Assembly (NCBI RefSeq): GCF_000744285.1
Contig: NZ_JQLQ01000002.1
Coordinates: forward strand, 1,240,001-1,304,000
DNA: 64,000 nucleotides
Origin: Carnobacterium pleistocenium FTR1
Lineage (GTDB): Bacteria > Bacillota > Bacilli > Lactobacillales > Carnobacteriaceae
Reading direction: 5' to 3'
The notes under the pieces are model-generated. The model did no database searches and was not told the origin of the DNA. It saw nothing but the letters and a program-made list of their open reading frames with translations. Below are positions 46,605 through 56,676 of the stretch, one piece after another (positions within the stretch are counted from its first letter, which is position 1; each line of letters begins with the position of its first letter). Made by a program: the position numbers and the translations under genes.

Positions 46605-47198
46605 ATGCATAAAATTGAGGAAGATTTATTAAACTGGTCAAATGAAATAAGTGAGTATACCTTTCCTAGATGGGAGGAATTACCTGACTTTGATCTTTAT
46701 ATGGATCAGGTTTTGAATTTAATCGAACGCTATTTGGCTATTTTCAAGGTGAGTGATCAAAAACAAATCATTACTTCTTCTATGATCAATAATTATGTTA
46801 AATTAGGATTGATTCCTCCACCCGTCAAGAAAAGGTACACTAAAAAACATTTAGCGTATTTAATTGCGATTTCTATTTTAAAACAAGTTGTGACGATTTC
46901 TGAGGTGAAAGAAGGCATTCTGTATCAAGCTTCAATAAGTGGCATTAGAGAGGCATATGATCTGTTTTGTACAGAGCAAGAGTATGCATTAAGAGCAATT
47001 GCTTCTCATGTGAAACAGGAAGATAAAAAACCTTTATTGCCGGATAGTACGAACAACACAACCTTTATCGTTCGAACGGCTACAATTGCTGTAGCTACAA
47101 AAATCGTTACTGAAAAAGTTCTCTTTTTAGCTCAGGGGAAACAAGAAGAAATAGAAAAAGAAGACAAAAAAAACAAAACCAAAAAGTTGGAGGAATAA
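46605..47198 (+). CDS. DUF1836 protein
   Basis: A 197-residue cytosolic protein. Residues 10-120 show the DUF1836 pattern: PRWEELPDFDLYMDQVL, then IITSSMINNYVKLGLIPPPV and KRYTKKHLAYLIAISILKQV, reminiscent of a MerR-like helix-turn-helix. The C-terminus is variable with a Lys/Glu tail. degV follows after two bases, a pairing common in Lactobacillales, so it may regulate or accompany the DegV protein. Function not known. Confidence 0.8.
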   Translation: MHKIEEDLLNWSNEISEYTFPRWEELPDFDLYMDQVLNLIERYLAIFKVSDQKQIITSSMINNYVKLGLIPPPVKKRYTKKHLAYLIAISILKQVVTISEVKEGILYQASISGIREAYDLFCTEQEYALRAIASHVKQEDKKPLLPDSTNNTTFIVRTATIAVATKIVTEKVLFLAQGKQEEIEKEDKKNKTKKLEE

Positions 47199-47200
47199 AT

Positions 47201-48067
47201 ATGAACAAGCAAAAAATAGGCTTTTTAGTTGATTCTGGATCAGATGTTCCCTTAGAGTATATTGAAAAAGCAAATATGAAAGTGATTCCTTTAAAAATCA
47301 TCTACAAAGATAAAGAATATACCGATAAAGTAGATATCCATGCTCAAGATGTTTATGACCGTTTAGATCAAGAAATTCCTAAAACATCTTTGCCTAGTGG
47401 CGAAACCATTAGTAAAATGTTACAAGAATTTAAAAATGAAGGTTATGAAAAAGTAATTGCGGTTACTATTTCAAGCGGCCTAAGCGGTACAAATAATATG
47501 GTACGTTTAATGGCTGAAAATGTTGAAGAACTAGATGTCTTTACTTTAGATACAAAAAATATTGGGATCGGTAGCGGTCTTTTAGCTGTGAAAGCTGCTG
47601 ATTACGTTGAAAGCGAAATGGAATGGGAAGTTATCAAAGAAAAATTACAAGATGATGTAAAAAAATCTAAAATCTTTTTCCATGTTCCGACATTAGAATA
47701 TTTACAAAAAGGCGGCCGTATAGGTTTAGTATCTTCTATCTTAGGAAATGTCTTGAATTTAAAACCCGTCATTTCTTGTAACGACAATGGTATTTATCAT
47801 ACCGTAGCAAAAGTACGTGGCAATAAAAAAAGTATTCAAAAAGCAATCGACTTAGCAGCTGAATTTGCTGGGACTGCAAAAAAATACAATTTAGCGATTG
47901 CTTTTGGTGGTAAAACAGCTGAAGTACAAGTGAATGATATTCGAGCAGAACTTAAAAATAAATTGCCAAATTTTGTTCGATTTTTTGAAGATCAAGTCAG
48001 CCCAGCTTTAGGGGTTCATACAGGTCCAGGATTAATTGGAATCGGTATTCAAATTATTGAAGAATAG
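47201..48067 (+). CDS. DegV-family fatty-acid-binding protein
   Basis: A 288-residue DegV protein. Relatives bind a fatty acid between two domains and act as FakB partners of the fatty-acid kinase FakA. Visible are IGFLVDSGSDVPLEYIEK at the N-terminus, TSLPSGETISKML near 65, AVTISSGLSGTNN near 90 and HVPTLEYLQKGGRIG near 165. The start follows TTGGAGGAA. No FakA gene is adjacent. Which fatty acid it binds is unknown. Confidence 0.9.
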   Translation: MNKQKIGFLVDSGSDVPLEYIEKANMKVIPLKIIYKDKEYTDKVDIHAQDVYDRLDQEIPKTSLPSGETISKMLQEFKNEGYEKVIAVTISSGLSGTNNMVRLMAENVEELDVFTLDTKNIGIGSGLLAVKAADYVESEMEWEVIKEKLQDDVKKSKIFFHVPTLEYLQKGGRIGLVSSILGNVLNLKPVISCNDNGIYHTVAKVRGNKKSIQKAIDLAAEFAGTAKKYNLAIAFGGKTAEVQVNDIRAELKNKLPNFVRFFEDQVSPALGVHTGPGLIGIGIQIIEE

Positions 48068-48092
48068 CCATTAATCATATACGAGCATCAAT

Positions 48093-48124
48093 AGATTGGG
48101 ACATTTTTGTTTCAGTCTTTTTTG
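48093..48124 (+). terminator. degV terminator
   Basis: GATTGGGACA and TGTTTCAGTC form an imperfect stem followed by a T run. Confidence 0.65.
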
Positions 48125-48225
48125 CTGTTTAAAAGCTTCCTTATTTTCAAAGGTAGTCTACCCTTTTTCTGTTTTATTGATGTACTATCTTAATTAGAAT
48201 AAAACTATAACTACAAGTACAATTT

Positions 48226-48234
48226 TGATATAAT
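48226..48234 (+). promoter_or_regulatory. Extended -10 promoter of recJ
   Basis: TGATATAAT is an extended -10 (TG-N-TATAAT) 23 bases before the recJ start. No good -35 is seen. Confidence 0.55.
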
Positions 48235-48257
48235 GATTTCGTTAGGAGTGATAGAAT

Positions 48258-48537
48258 TTGTTGAAATCACGTACAAAATGGAAATTAAATGACCGCATAG
48301 TTGATGAGGAAAAAGTAATAGGCTTAAGTAAGGCTTTAAGTTTATCTCCTTTATTTATTGAATTGTGTCTCCAAAGAGGGCTTGATTCCAAAGAAAAAAT
48401 AAGTAGTTTTATGCAACCCGATGAAACATGGATTCATGACCCCTATTTGATGTACGACATGGAGACTGCTGTTTCTCGTATCACGGAAGCCGTTGAACAA
48501 GGTGAACAAATCACTATTTATGGTGATTACGATGCAG
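48258..48537 (+). CDS. recJ: RecJ single-strand exonuclease, exon 1
   Basis: This is the first 93 codons of RecJ, the 5'-3' single-strand DNA exonuclease used in recombination and mismatch repair. The frame reads to TIYGDYDA and one more base, then enters a group II intron at 48538. Without splicing it would stop after five more codons. The break falls inside the DHH-family motif I (D-Y-D-A-D-G) that binds the catalytic metals. The start is TTG 48258 or the adjacent TTG 48261, after TAGGAGTGAT. Confidence 0.92.
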
Positions 48538-49377
48538 GTGCGATACGTTCATAAGTGAAAAGCTTATGCACCTATTTTTATTAAATTAAAAATAGGGAGA
48601 ACTGATTGAATGAAAGCTGGAATGAGAGCGTAACGGCTTGAAACGGTTTCCCTAATCCTCCGATATGCTTTTGAAAAGGTAAATAGTCAATAGTATAAAG
48701 CTCGGTGAAGTCAGCTGAAAGAAGCCGTAAATAAGAAAAATTCTTATACGAAAAAAATCCAGAGGTGGATTTTGCTTCCGATAGGTTGGGGGTCTTATAA
48801 AAGATCTATGGTTAGAATGTTCCTTAACAGTGAACTGACGAATTTTCGAAAGTACGAGTCGATACGTAAGCGGTGTAGAAATGCACCGTTAAGATTGCAC
48901 CAAAAGCTGATCTTATTTGCATGTGGTAGAGTAAAAATCTGACGTTATGAAATACCATACCATCTTACAGGGATGGTTCAAGTGCGACGGCTCATAGAAA
49001 AAACCTAAGGATTTATAGAACAAGATAATTTAATCGGAACGTATGAAGCTTAGAATGTGGATGCTTTTACCAGCAAATGAAACAATTTAGACGAAAATCT
49101 CGTAAGAGTACAATAAGCTAATTTATCTAAGTGAAAGTAGAGCCATAGTACCAATGAAGCTGGGATAACAACCAGTGGAGGGAGGGGCTCGAGTCGTTTT
49201 ATGACTGATTATGCAGACTATTTTTCTAGCAATCATACCTTTTTTAATGGTTTTTTCGCAAAGATTCAGTAAGCATACAGGCTAAAACGATGGAACGCCG
49301 TGTGAGGTGAAAGTCTCATGCACGGTGTGGAGTGGGGGAAAACTTGAAGATAACTTCAAAGGGTTACCTATCACTAT
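48538..49377 (+). mobile_element. ORF-less group II intron interrupting recJ
   Basis: The 840 bases begin GTGCGATACG (group II 5' consensus GTGYG) and end CCTATCACTAT (consensus AY). Domain V is near 49294-49328: ACGCCGTGTGAGG, GAAA-type loop, CTCATGCACGGTGT. Domain VI follows, with AACTTGAAG / CTTCAAAGGGTT. TTGCAT at 48917-48922 can pair with exon bases ATGCAG at 48532-48537 as EBS1-IBS1. No reverse transcriptase ORF is present; the domain IV area (about 49200-49280) is short. Exact removal fuses both recJ exons in frame. A trans-acting maturase would be needed in vivo. Confidence 0.92.
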
Positions 49378-51431
49378 ATGGAGTCACAAGTACCGCCGTT
49401 TTAAAAGAAACGATTGAGATGATAGGGGGAGAAGTGAACTATTACATCCCAAATCGCTTCACAGATGGATATGGACCGAATACAGCAGCTTTTGAGCGGT
49501 TGATTGAACAAGGCACGCAACTTATTGTAACGTGTGATAACGGTGTTGCTGGGCATGCTGCAATCGAGCGAGCAAAAGTTTTAGGAATTGATGTCATTGT
49601 AACGGATCACCACGAATTACCAACTGTATTACCGGCAGCCTATGCTGTGGTGCATCCTAGACATCCAAAAGGTTCATATCCTTTTGGAGAATTAGCTGGA
49701 GTTGGTGTAGCGTTTAAGCTGGCAACCGCTTTATTAGGCGAGATGCCTGTTGAATTGTTGGATCTAGTCGCTATAGGGACTGTTGCTGATCTAGTTTCGT
49801 TAACCGATGAAAATCGAGCTTTAGTTATGCAAGGATTAGTTGTTTTAAAGAATACCCAACGTATTGGCTTGAGCGCTTTGTTTAAATTAGCAAAAATCAA
49901 ACGAGAAGACATTGACGAAGAATCCATTGGATTTATCATAGGACCACGCCTGAATGCAGTAGGACGTCTAGGTGATGCAGCTCCTGCGGTAGAATTGTTG
50001 ACCACTTTTGATGATGATGAAGCACTATCTTTAGCACAGTTGGTCCAAGAAAAAAATACGGAACGTCAAGCTTATGTTTCTGCGATAACAAATGAAGCTT
50101 TTCAGATGATCGAAGAATTGGATTCCGACTCAGCTGTATATGTTTTAGCAAAAGAAAACTGGCATGAAGGTGTATTAGGGATCGTTGCGAGTAAAGTCGT
50201 TGGGAAAACTGGAAAACCGACACTTATTATGACAATCGATAAAGCTAAGGGTTTGGCAAAAGGCTCTGGAAGAAGTATACCGACATTCCATTTGTATCAT
50301 GCATTAGATAGTGCTCGTCAACTCACAACTACTTTTGGCGGACACCATATGGCAGCTGGCCTGACCATTCCTTTAGAAAACATCGAAAATCTCCAACATG
50401 AACTAAACCACTATGCCACAGAAACGGGTCTTTCAGAGGAGCTGGGGGAAGAAACACCATTAGATGGGCAACTGAAGCTAGCAGAAGCTACGGTAGAGGT
50501 AGTCGAAGAATTGAGTCGCTTGGCTCCTTTTGGTACAGACAATCGTAAGCCAACGTTTCTTTTCAAAAATGTGGCATCTCAAGATGTTCGTCGGATTGGT
50601 GGCGATCAATCCCATTTAAAAATGAAACTGGTTGAAGAAAATGTTTCTTTAGATGTTATCGGCTTCCAATTTGGTTCTGTTACAGATGAAATCGGCTTAC
50701 ATTCAGACGTTTCTGTCATTGGGAAATTAGCTATCAATGAATGGAATGGAGCACGTAAAACACAGTTGATGTTAGAAGATATCGCGATTGAAGGCGTACA
50801 AGTTTTCGATTCGAGAAGTACTCATATTCCGGCCACATTATGGAATACGGATCACGCAGACTTTATCTTTTTTGACCAACTGAATTTTGAAAAATATGGC
50901 CATCTTTTGCCGGATACTAGCTACGGTCATCACTTACGGGACCAAGAAGCACTAACTCAGTTTAAAATGACAACAAATCAACTGATTTTTGTTGATTGTC
51001 CTTCTGATAGTGAATGGGTCAAAAATTTATTAAGCGCATCTAACCCAGAAAAAATTATTGCTTGTTTTTACAGCCGTGAAGAACTTTATTTAAACGGTAT
51101 GCCAACTCGAGCTCAATTTGGGCAAGTCTTTAAATACACTGCTGCACATGTGGATATTGATGTTAGAAATAAATTGAATTTATTAGCCACGCATTTAAAA
51201 ATAAAAGAAGCGAACATGATTTTTATTATTTCAGTGTTTTTAGAGATAGGATTTGTTACAATAGCAGATGGTGTAATGAATGCCAATACAAGTGTTGAAA
51301 AAAGAGCGTTAGACCAAGCAAAAACTTATCAAAAACGACTAAAACAGATTCAATCAGAAAATTTCTTTGTTTACAGTCATTTTTCTGAGTTAGAAGATTG
51401 GCTGAAACAACAAGTAAAGGAAATGCCTTAA
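49378..51431 (+). CDS. recJ: RecJ single-strand exonuclease, exon 2
   Basis: The frame resumes with D-G-V-T-S-T-A-V-L at 49378 and continues to the stop at 51431. With exon 1 it gives 777 residues, close to the usual RecJ length in Bacilli. Later DHH motifs are clear: [15 protein letters not shown] near 49605, [24 protein letters not shown] and [10 protein letters not shown] of the DHHA1 domain, then a C-terminal Lactobacillales extension. A GTG at 49332 lies inside the intron and is not the natural start. apt follows after 23 bases. Confidence 0.94.
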
Positions 51432-51454
51432 AATTGAATGGAGGAAAATTTTCA

Positions 51455-51967
51455 ATGGATTTAAAAAAATATATTGCGGATGTCCCAGACTACCCAGAAA
51501 AAGGAATCATCTTTCGTGACATTTCGCCTTTAATGGCTGATGGAGCGGCTTACAGTTTTGCTACAAATGAAATAGTAAAATATGCCAAAGACAAAGGCGT
51601 TGAAATGATCGTTGGACCTGAAGCGCGTGGCTTTATTGTTGGCTGTCCAGTAGCTTATGAATTGGGAATCGGATTTGCACCTGCTCGGAAAAAAGGAAAA
51701 TTGCCTCGTAAAACCATCGAAGTGACTTATGGATTAGAATATGGCGAAGATACTTTGCAGATTCATCAAGATGCTATCAAACCTGGGCAAAAAGTTCTTG
51801 TTTGTGACGATTTATTAGCCACTGGTGGAACGATTGCTGCAACGATCGAATTGATTGAAAAACTAGGTGGAGAAGTTGTTGGTACAGCTTTTCTAGTTGA
51901 ACTAAAAGATCTGAGCGGTCGTGACAAAATTAAAGGATACGATATTTTTGCTTTAATGGAGTATTAA
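51455..51967 (+). CDS. apt: Adenine phosphoribosyltransferase
   Basis: Apt salvages adenine to AMP with PRPP. The 170 residues show the N-terminal [36 protein letters not shown] at about 62 and the PRPP-binding motif [16 protein letters not shown] at about 121. ATG 51455 follows GGAGGAAAA. It is downstream of recJ, the common order in Bacilli. A repeat copy separates the gene from its terminator. Confidence 0.96.
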   Translation: MDLKKYIADVPDYPEKGIIFRDISPLMADGAAYSFATNEIVKYAKDKGVEMIVGPEARGFIVGCPVAYELGIGFAPARKKGKLPRKTIEVTYGLEYGEDTLQIHQDAIKPGQKVLVCDDLLATGGTIAATIELIEKLGGEVVGTAFLVELKDLSGRDKIKGYDIFALMEY

Positions 51968-52018
51968 TAAATTTACCCTCGTTTATCGCATAAATGACTT
52001 GGAAAATTGACTCTAAAT

Positions 52019-52196
52019 CAAATGGTATGGCTATTTCAAGATAAAGATTCTTTTGGAATGTACGGGTTAGCTTGGAGCCAAGGGAACACCTGAAGCCTAA
52101 TCGCTGAAGCGCTAAAGCTGTGTAACCCTATTCCACAAGAATTTTTAAGTGAGTCATTTAATTCATTTATTTATCCACACCAAAAAATTTATAGCC
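52019..52196 (+). repeat. MITE-like repeat, copy 5 (internally deleted, 178 bp)
   Basis: It starts GACTCTAAATCAAATGGT and ends TTTATAGCC. It keeps TTTTGGAATGTACGGGTTAG and the distal GTGTAACCCTATTCC, but lacks the central hairpins. Flanks GGAAAATT (52011-52018) and GAAAAACT (52197-52204) agree at 6 of 8 positions and may be a decayed target duplication. It lies between apt and the apt terminator. Confidence 0.8.
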
Positions 52197-52197
52197 G

Positions 52198-52233
52198 AAA
52201 AACTCTAGTAGAGAAATCTTCTAGAGTTTTTTA
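52198..52233 (+). terminator. apt terminator, displaced by the repeat
   Basis: AAAACTCTAG and CTAGAGTTTT form a perfect stem, ending in a T run. It directly abuts repeat copy 5. Confidence 0.85.
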
Positions 52234-52308
52234 ATGCTTTCTTATTTAATTTGCGGAAGTTAACTTTAACCGAATAACTAATTTTGCACTACTAAAGGAG
52301 CGTACAAG

Positions 52309-53178
52309 ATGCAAACCATAAGTCTTGATCAAACAGTGTTTCACCTAACATTATGTAAAGGAATTGGGGCTACTAGTCGTATTCGTATGATCTCATCTCT
52401 GATAGATGATTCTCATTTAACCGCTTATGATTTAGCCAGCTGTGCGCAACTAAATGCAGCTAACAAAAAATTGTTTATTGAAAGTTTTGCGGCTATTCAA
52501 CTAGAAAAGGTGTTAGCAGACTACCAAAAGAGGCAAGTTAAGTGGGTCTCAATTCTGGATCAAGCCTATCCAGAATATTTAAGGCATATTTACAATCCAC
52601 CCGCTTTATTATTTTATCAAGGAGATCTCACTTTACTAAACGGAAAATTGTTGGCGATTGTTGGATCTCGTTTAAATAGCGTCTATGGGGAAGAAGCACT
52701 AGCACTTTTACTGCCTAGATTAATCACGAACGATATCATCACCGTTAGTGGTTTAGCTAAAGGCATCGATCAGAGAGTCCACAAAAAAACAATTGAACTA
52801 GGTGGCCAAACGATTGCCATTATAGGAACAGGACTAGATCAATTTTATCCTTTTGAAAATGAAAAATTACAGAAAGAGATTGCTAAGGACCATTTGCTCA
52901 TTTCAGAGTATCCTTTAGGAACAAAACCCTTGAAGCAACACTTCCCTATGAGAAACCGAATCATTGCTGGTCTTTCTTTAGGCACATTGGTTATTGAAGC
53001 TAAGTATCGCAGTGGCAGTTTGATTACAGCTAATATAGCACTGCAAGAAGGACGTGAAGTTTTCGCAGTACCTGGAAATATCACCAATCCTTATTCAGAA
53101 GGGACAAATGATTTAATTTTGCATGGCGCAAAAAGTGTTTTGACTGCTGACCATATTTTAGAAGAGCTGGAGCGTTAA
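52309..53178 (+). CDS. dprA: DNA-processing protein DprA
   Basis: DprA protects incoming single-stranded DNA and loads RecA during transformation. The 289 residues have an N-terminal helical part (about 1-70) and the Rossmann-like core: AIVGSRLNSVYGEEAL at about 113, SGLAKGIDQRVHKKTIELGG at about 146, LISEYPLGTKP and FPMRNRIIAGLS near 205-222, and REVFAVPGN near 260. It stands just before topA, the usual Firmicute order. Its presence alone does not prove natural competence. Confidence 0.95.
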   Translation: MQTISLDQTVFHLTLCKGIGATSRIRMISSLIDDSHLTAYDLASCAQLNAANKKLFIESFAAIQLEKVLADYQKRQVKWVSILDQAYPEYLRHIYNPPALLFYQGDLTLLNGKLLAIVGSRLNSVYGEEALALLLPRLITNDIITVSGLAKGIDQRVHKKTIELGGQTIAIIGTGLDQFYPFENEKLQKEIAKDHLLISEYPLGTKPLKQHFPMRNRIIAGLSLGTLVIEAKYRSGSLITANIALQEGREVFAVPGNITNPYSEGTNDLILHGAKSVLTADHILEELER

Positions 53179-53196
53179 AAAAATCAACTTTAGAGA

Positions 53197-53217
53197 GACA
53201 GTAGAACTGTTTTTTTG
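53197..53217 (+). terminator. Short terminator after dprA
   Basis: ACAGT-AGA-ACTGT is followed by six T, with weak outer AACTT / AAGTT pairing. 53218-53444 shows no gene. Confidence 0.5.
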
Positions 53218-53444
53218 AAGTTTTTTTGTACGGATAAATAAAAGGCTAAAGAACGGGAAAGTAACGGGTTTCAAGAGAGATTTTTGATTTTTTTCTTCTA
53301 TTATAAACTATTTTTCTAAACAAAAATAAATAAGGATGGTTGACAAAGTGCCCAAAGATAGCATAAGATGATTAACGATTTCAATTATAGATTAGAGAAC
53401 GACTGTATTAATAAAATTTACGCTCATTTGAGAGGAGCATTTCA

Positions 53445-55523
53445 TTGGCATATAAATACCTAGTGATTGTTGAATCACCAGCTAAAGCAAAAACAATTGA
53501 AAAATATTTAGGCCGAAATTATAAAGTCGTAGCTAGTTTGGGACATATTCGTGATCTGCCTAAAAGTCGTATGGCTGTTGATGTTGAAAATAATTATCAA
53601 CCTGAATATATTTCTATTCGAGGAAAAGGTCCTTTAATCAAGGAATTAAAAAAACATGCAAAAAAAGCTGAAAAAATTTTTCTCGCAGCTGACCCGGATA
53701 GAGAAGGGGAAGCCATTGCTTGGCATTTAAGTTTCTTACTAGGCTTGGATGTAGAAGATAAAAACCGTGTCGTTTTTAATGAAATTACCAAAGAAGCCGT
53801 TAAAAATGCTTTCAAAGAACCGCGTTCCATCAATATGGACTTAGTCAATTCACAACAAGCTCGAAGAATCTTGGATCGACTTGTAGGGTATACCATCAGT
53901 CCTATTTTATGGAAAAAAGTAAAAAAAGGATTAAGCGCTGGAAGAGTCCAATCGGTAGCACTAAAATTGATCTGTCAGCGAGAAGAAGAGATCAATCAAT
54001 TCAAACCTGAAGAATATTGGTCGATCGGAGCCAATTTTAAAAAGGACAAAAAGAAATTCAAAGCGAGTTTTTATGGACTAAAAGGGAAAAAACAGAGTTT
54101 AAGCAATGCCGAAGAGGTACAAAAAATAATTAAAGAACTAGATGGCGATCAATTCGAAGTTATGTCGGTTACAAAAAAAGAACGCTTAAGAAATCCTGCT
54201 CTTCCGTTTAAGACCAGTAGTCTGCAACAAGAAGCCGCTAGGAAATTAAATTTTAGAACACGTAAAACAATGATGGTTGCTCAACAGCTCTATGAAGGGA
54301 TCTCAATGGGCCGTGGCGGATCGATTGGTCTGATCACTTACATGCGGACGGATTCTACTCGAATCGCGCTTTCTGCTAAAAACGATGTTGCGGAATACAT
54401 TATTAAAGAATTTGGACCTGAATATGCGGCCTCTAAACCACGAACCGGAAAAAAAGCTGAAAACGATCAAGATGCTCATGAAGGGATTCGACCATCTAGC
54501 GTCATGCGGACCCCTAAGGAGATTGAAAAGTATCTAACAAAAGATCAATACAAATTGTATAATCTTATCTGGTCAAGATTGGTAGCTAGCCAAATGACAC
54601 CGGCTGTATTCGATACAATGAAAGTAGATATCGCTCAAAAAGATATTTACTTTAGAGCAAATGGTTCTAAGATCAAATTTCCAGGTTACCAAAAAGTATA
54701 TATTGAAGGCAATGATGAAGGAAAAGAAGAGAAAGAAAATCTTTTACCAGATATGGAACAAGGCGACAAAGTTAAGTCGATCGATATCGAACCCAAACAA
54801 CATTTCACCCAACCGCCTGCTCGGTTCTCTGAATCGACCTTGATTCGTATTTTGGAAGAAAATGGTGTAGGACGTCCATCTACCTATGCGCCAACGTTGG
54901 AGACGATCCAACGTAGGTATTACGTTAAACTGCAAAACAAACGATTTGAAGTGACTGAATTAGGCGGAATCGTCAATGGTCTGATCAATGAATTCTTCCC
55001 ACATATCGTCGACGTCCACTTTACTGCCGATATGGAGAAGGATCTAGATGAGGTAGAAGAAGGCAACAAAGAGTGGGAAAAGGTGATTGACCAATTCTAC
55101 AAACCCTTCGCTGTTGAAGTTGAAAAAGCAGAAGAAAACATGGAAAAAGTTCAGATCAAAGATGAACCTGCTGGCTTTGATTGTGAACTTTGCGGTCATC
55201 CGATGGTGATCAAATTAGGACGCTACGGAAAATTCTATGCTTGTAGTAATTTCCCAGAGTGTCACAATACAAAACCAATCGTGAAAGAAATAGGGGTCGC
55301 TTGCCCAGTCTGTGGTGAAGGCCATGTGATCGAGCGTAAATCTAAGAAAAATCGTCTCTTTTATGGGTGTGATCGTTACCCGACATGCGAATTTGTTTCC
55401 TGGGATAAACCCGTTGGTCGTAACTGTCCAAAATGTGATCATTATTTAGTTGAGAAAAAAGCAAAAGGCAGCAAACAAGTTGTGTGCAGCCATTGTGACT
55501 ACAAAGAAGAAGTCCAAAAATAA
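53445..55523 (+). CDS. topA: DNA topoisomerase I
   Basis: TopA relaxes negative supercoils through a transient 5'-phosphotyrosyl break. The 692 residues start with the Toprim domain ([31 protein letters not shown] near 80), then the active-site Tyr in [13 protein letters not shown] at about 304. The C-terminus has three cysteine clusters of the zinc-ribbon type (CELCGHPMV / CSNFPEC, CPVCGEG / CDRYPTC, CPKCDHY / CSHCDY). The start is TTG 53445 after GAGAGGAGC. It lies between dprA and xerC. Confidence 0.97.
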   Translation: MAYKYLVIVESPAKAKTIEKYLGRNYKVVASLGHIRDLPKSRMAVDVENNYQPEYISIRGKGPLIKELKKHAKKAEKIFLAADPDREGEAIAWHLSFLLGLDVEDKNRVVFNEITKEAVKNAFKEPRSINMDLVNSQQARRILDRLVGYTISPILWKKVKKGLSAGRVQSVALKLICQREEEINQFKPEEYWSIGANFKKDKKKFKASFYGLKGKKQSLSNAEEVQKIIKELDGDQFEVMSVTKKERLRNPALPFKTSSLQQEAARKLNFRTRKTMMVAQQLYEGISMGRGGSIGLITYMRTDSTRIALSAKNDVAEYIIKEFGPEYAASKPRTGKKAENDQDAHEGIRPSSVMRTPKEIEKYLTKDQYKLYNLIWSRLVASQMTPAVFDTMKVDIAQKDIYFRANGSKIKFPGYQKVYIEGNDEGKEEKENLLPDMEQGDKVKSIDIEPKQHFTQPPARFSESTLIRILEENGVGRPSTYAPTLETIQRRYYVKLQNKRFEVTELGGIVNGLINEFFPHIVDVHFTADMEKDLDEVEEGNKEWEKVIDQFYKPFAVEVEKAEENMEKVQIKDEPAGFDCELCGHPMVIKLGRYGKFYACSNFPECHNTKPIVKEIGVACPVCGEGHVIERKSKKNRLFYGCDRYPTCEFVSWDKPVGRNCPKCDHYLVEKKAKGSKQVVCSHCDYKEEVQK

Positions 55524-55532
55524 ATTGAACAG

Positions 55533-55583
55533 CAAAGCTAGTTAAGCGAGAGAGAAAGTTGCTCTTACTTAACTAGCTTTTTT
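55533..55583 (+). terminator. topA terminator
   Basis: AAAGCTAGTTAAG pairs perfectly with CTTAACTAGCTTT around a loop that holds a smaller GAGAG / CTCTT-type pairing, followed by six T. Confidence 0.92.
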
Positions 55584-55745
55584 AGACGAAAGTCACTCGC
55601 GACAACTGAAATGAACCTTAATGAGTAACAAATAGTTGAAAATAACCCTGTTGGTTTAAAATTCAATTAATTTAAATCTTAATCGATTGTAATCTAAATA
55701 GTTGTGTGATAAGGTAATTTTGTTGTAAGAGTGGAGGGATGATTT

Positions 55746-56645
55746 TTGGTAGATCAAGCAGCTAAAGCGACTTTTTTACAGTATTTGATTACCGAAAGGC
55801 ATTATTCTGAGCTGACCAAAAAAGCTTACGAAGAAGATATTACGCATTTTGAACGATTTTTAGCTCAAACGGGTGACACAATGTATACTAGTGTGACTCT
55901 GCAAGATGTGCGCATCTATTTAGGCGAATTAAATGAAAAAGGATTAAGTCGAAATAGCGTTTCAAGAAAAATTTCAAGTTTACGAGCCTTTTACCAATTT
56001 TTATTAAAAAATCAATTAGTTAAGGATAATCCATTTTCTTACATTCATTTAAAAAAGAAAACGCTTCGTTTGCCTAAATTTTTTTATGAGAAAGAAATGG
56101 ATGCTCTTTTTGAAGCTGTAAAAGGCGAAGGACCGTTAGATTTTAGAAACGAGGCGATCCTTGAAGTTCTTTATGGAACCGGCACTCGAGTAAGTGAATG
56201 CAGTGGGATCGAGCTAAGAGATATCGATTTTGATTTAAGCGTTTTATTGATTCACGGCAAAGGAAACAAAGAACGTTATGTTCCCTTTGGTCACTATGCT
56301 GCTGTAGCTATGCGTGAGTACATGGAGAAAAGTCGCACGCCACTAATGACAAAATATAAAAAGAATCATGAATTCTTATTCGTTAACCATCATGGAGATC
56401 CGATCACAGCGACCGGGATCGAATATGTACTAAACCAAGTAATCAAAAAAAGCAGTTTAACTTCTGATATTCATCCGCATATGTTGCGTCATTCATTTGC
56501 AACGCATTTATTGAATAATGGAGCAGATATGCGGACCGTGCAAGAATTATTGGGACATGCCAGTTTATCTTCGACTCAAATATATACACATGTCACGAAA
56601 GAGCATTTACAAAAAAATTACCGCCAATTTCACCCAAGAGCTTAA
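55746..56645 (+). CDS. xerC: Tyrosine recombinase XerC
   Basis: XerC resolves chromosome dimers at dif. The 299 residues have the N-terminal core-binding domain (about 1-90) and the catalytic domain with Arg in [15 protein letters not shown] (about 147), His-Leu-Arg-His in [19 protein letters not shown] (about 240) and Tyr in [14 protein letters not shown] (about 278). The start is TTG 55746 after GTGGAGGGA. It opens the xerC-hslV-hslU-codY operon, the counterpart of B. subtilis codVWXY. Confidence 0.95.
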   Translation: MVDQAAKATFLQYLITERHYSELTKKAYEEDITHFERFLAQTGDTMYTSVTLQDVRIYLGELNEKGLSRNSVSRKISSLRAFYQFLLKNQLVKDNPFSYIHLKKKTLRLPKFFYEKEMDALFEAVKGEGPLDFRNEAILEVLYGTGTRVSECSGIELRDIDFDLSVLLIHGKGNKERYVPFGHYAAVAMREYMEKSRTPLMTKYKKNHEFLFVNHHGDPITATGIEYVLNQVIKKSSLTSDIHPHMLRHSFATHLLNNGADMRTVQELLGHASLSSTQIYTHVTKEHLQKNYRQFHPRA

Positions 56646-56676
56646 GAAATGGCTAATTGACTGGAGGAAAAAAATA

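Noticed and set aside
48513-48687. Exon ACTATTTA (48513-48520) pairing with intron TAAATAGT (48680-48687) as EBS2-IBS2
   Set aside because: The eight-base match is perfect, but the exon part lies 18-25 bases upstream of the splice site, too far for IBS2, which normally adjoins IBS1. Treated as chance.
49332-49377. GTG at 49332 as start of the larger recJ fragment
   Set aside because: These codons lie in domains V-VI of the group II intron. The true frame joins exon 1 at 49378.
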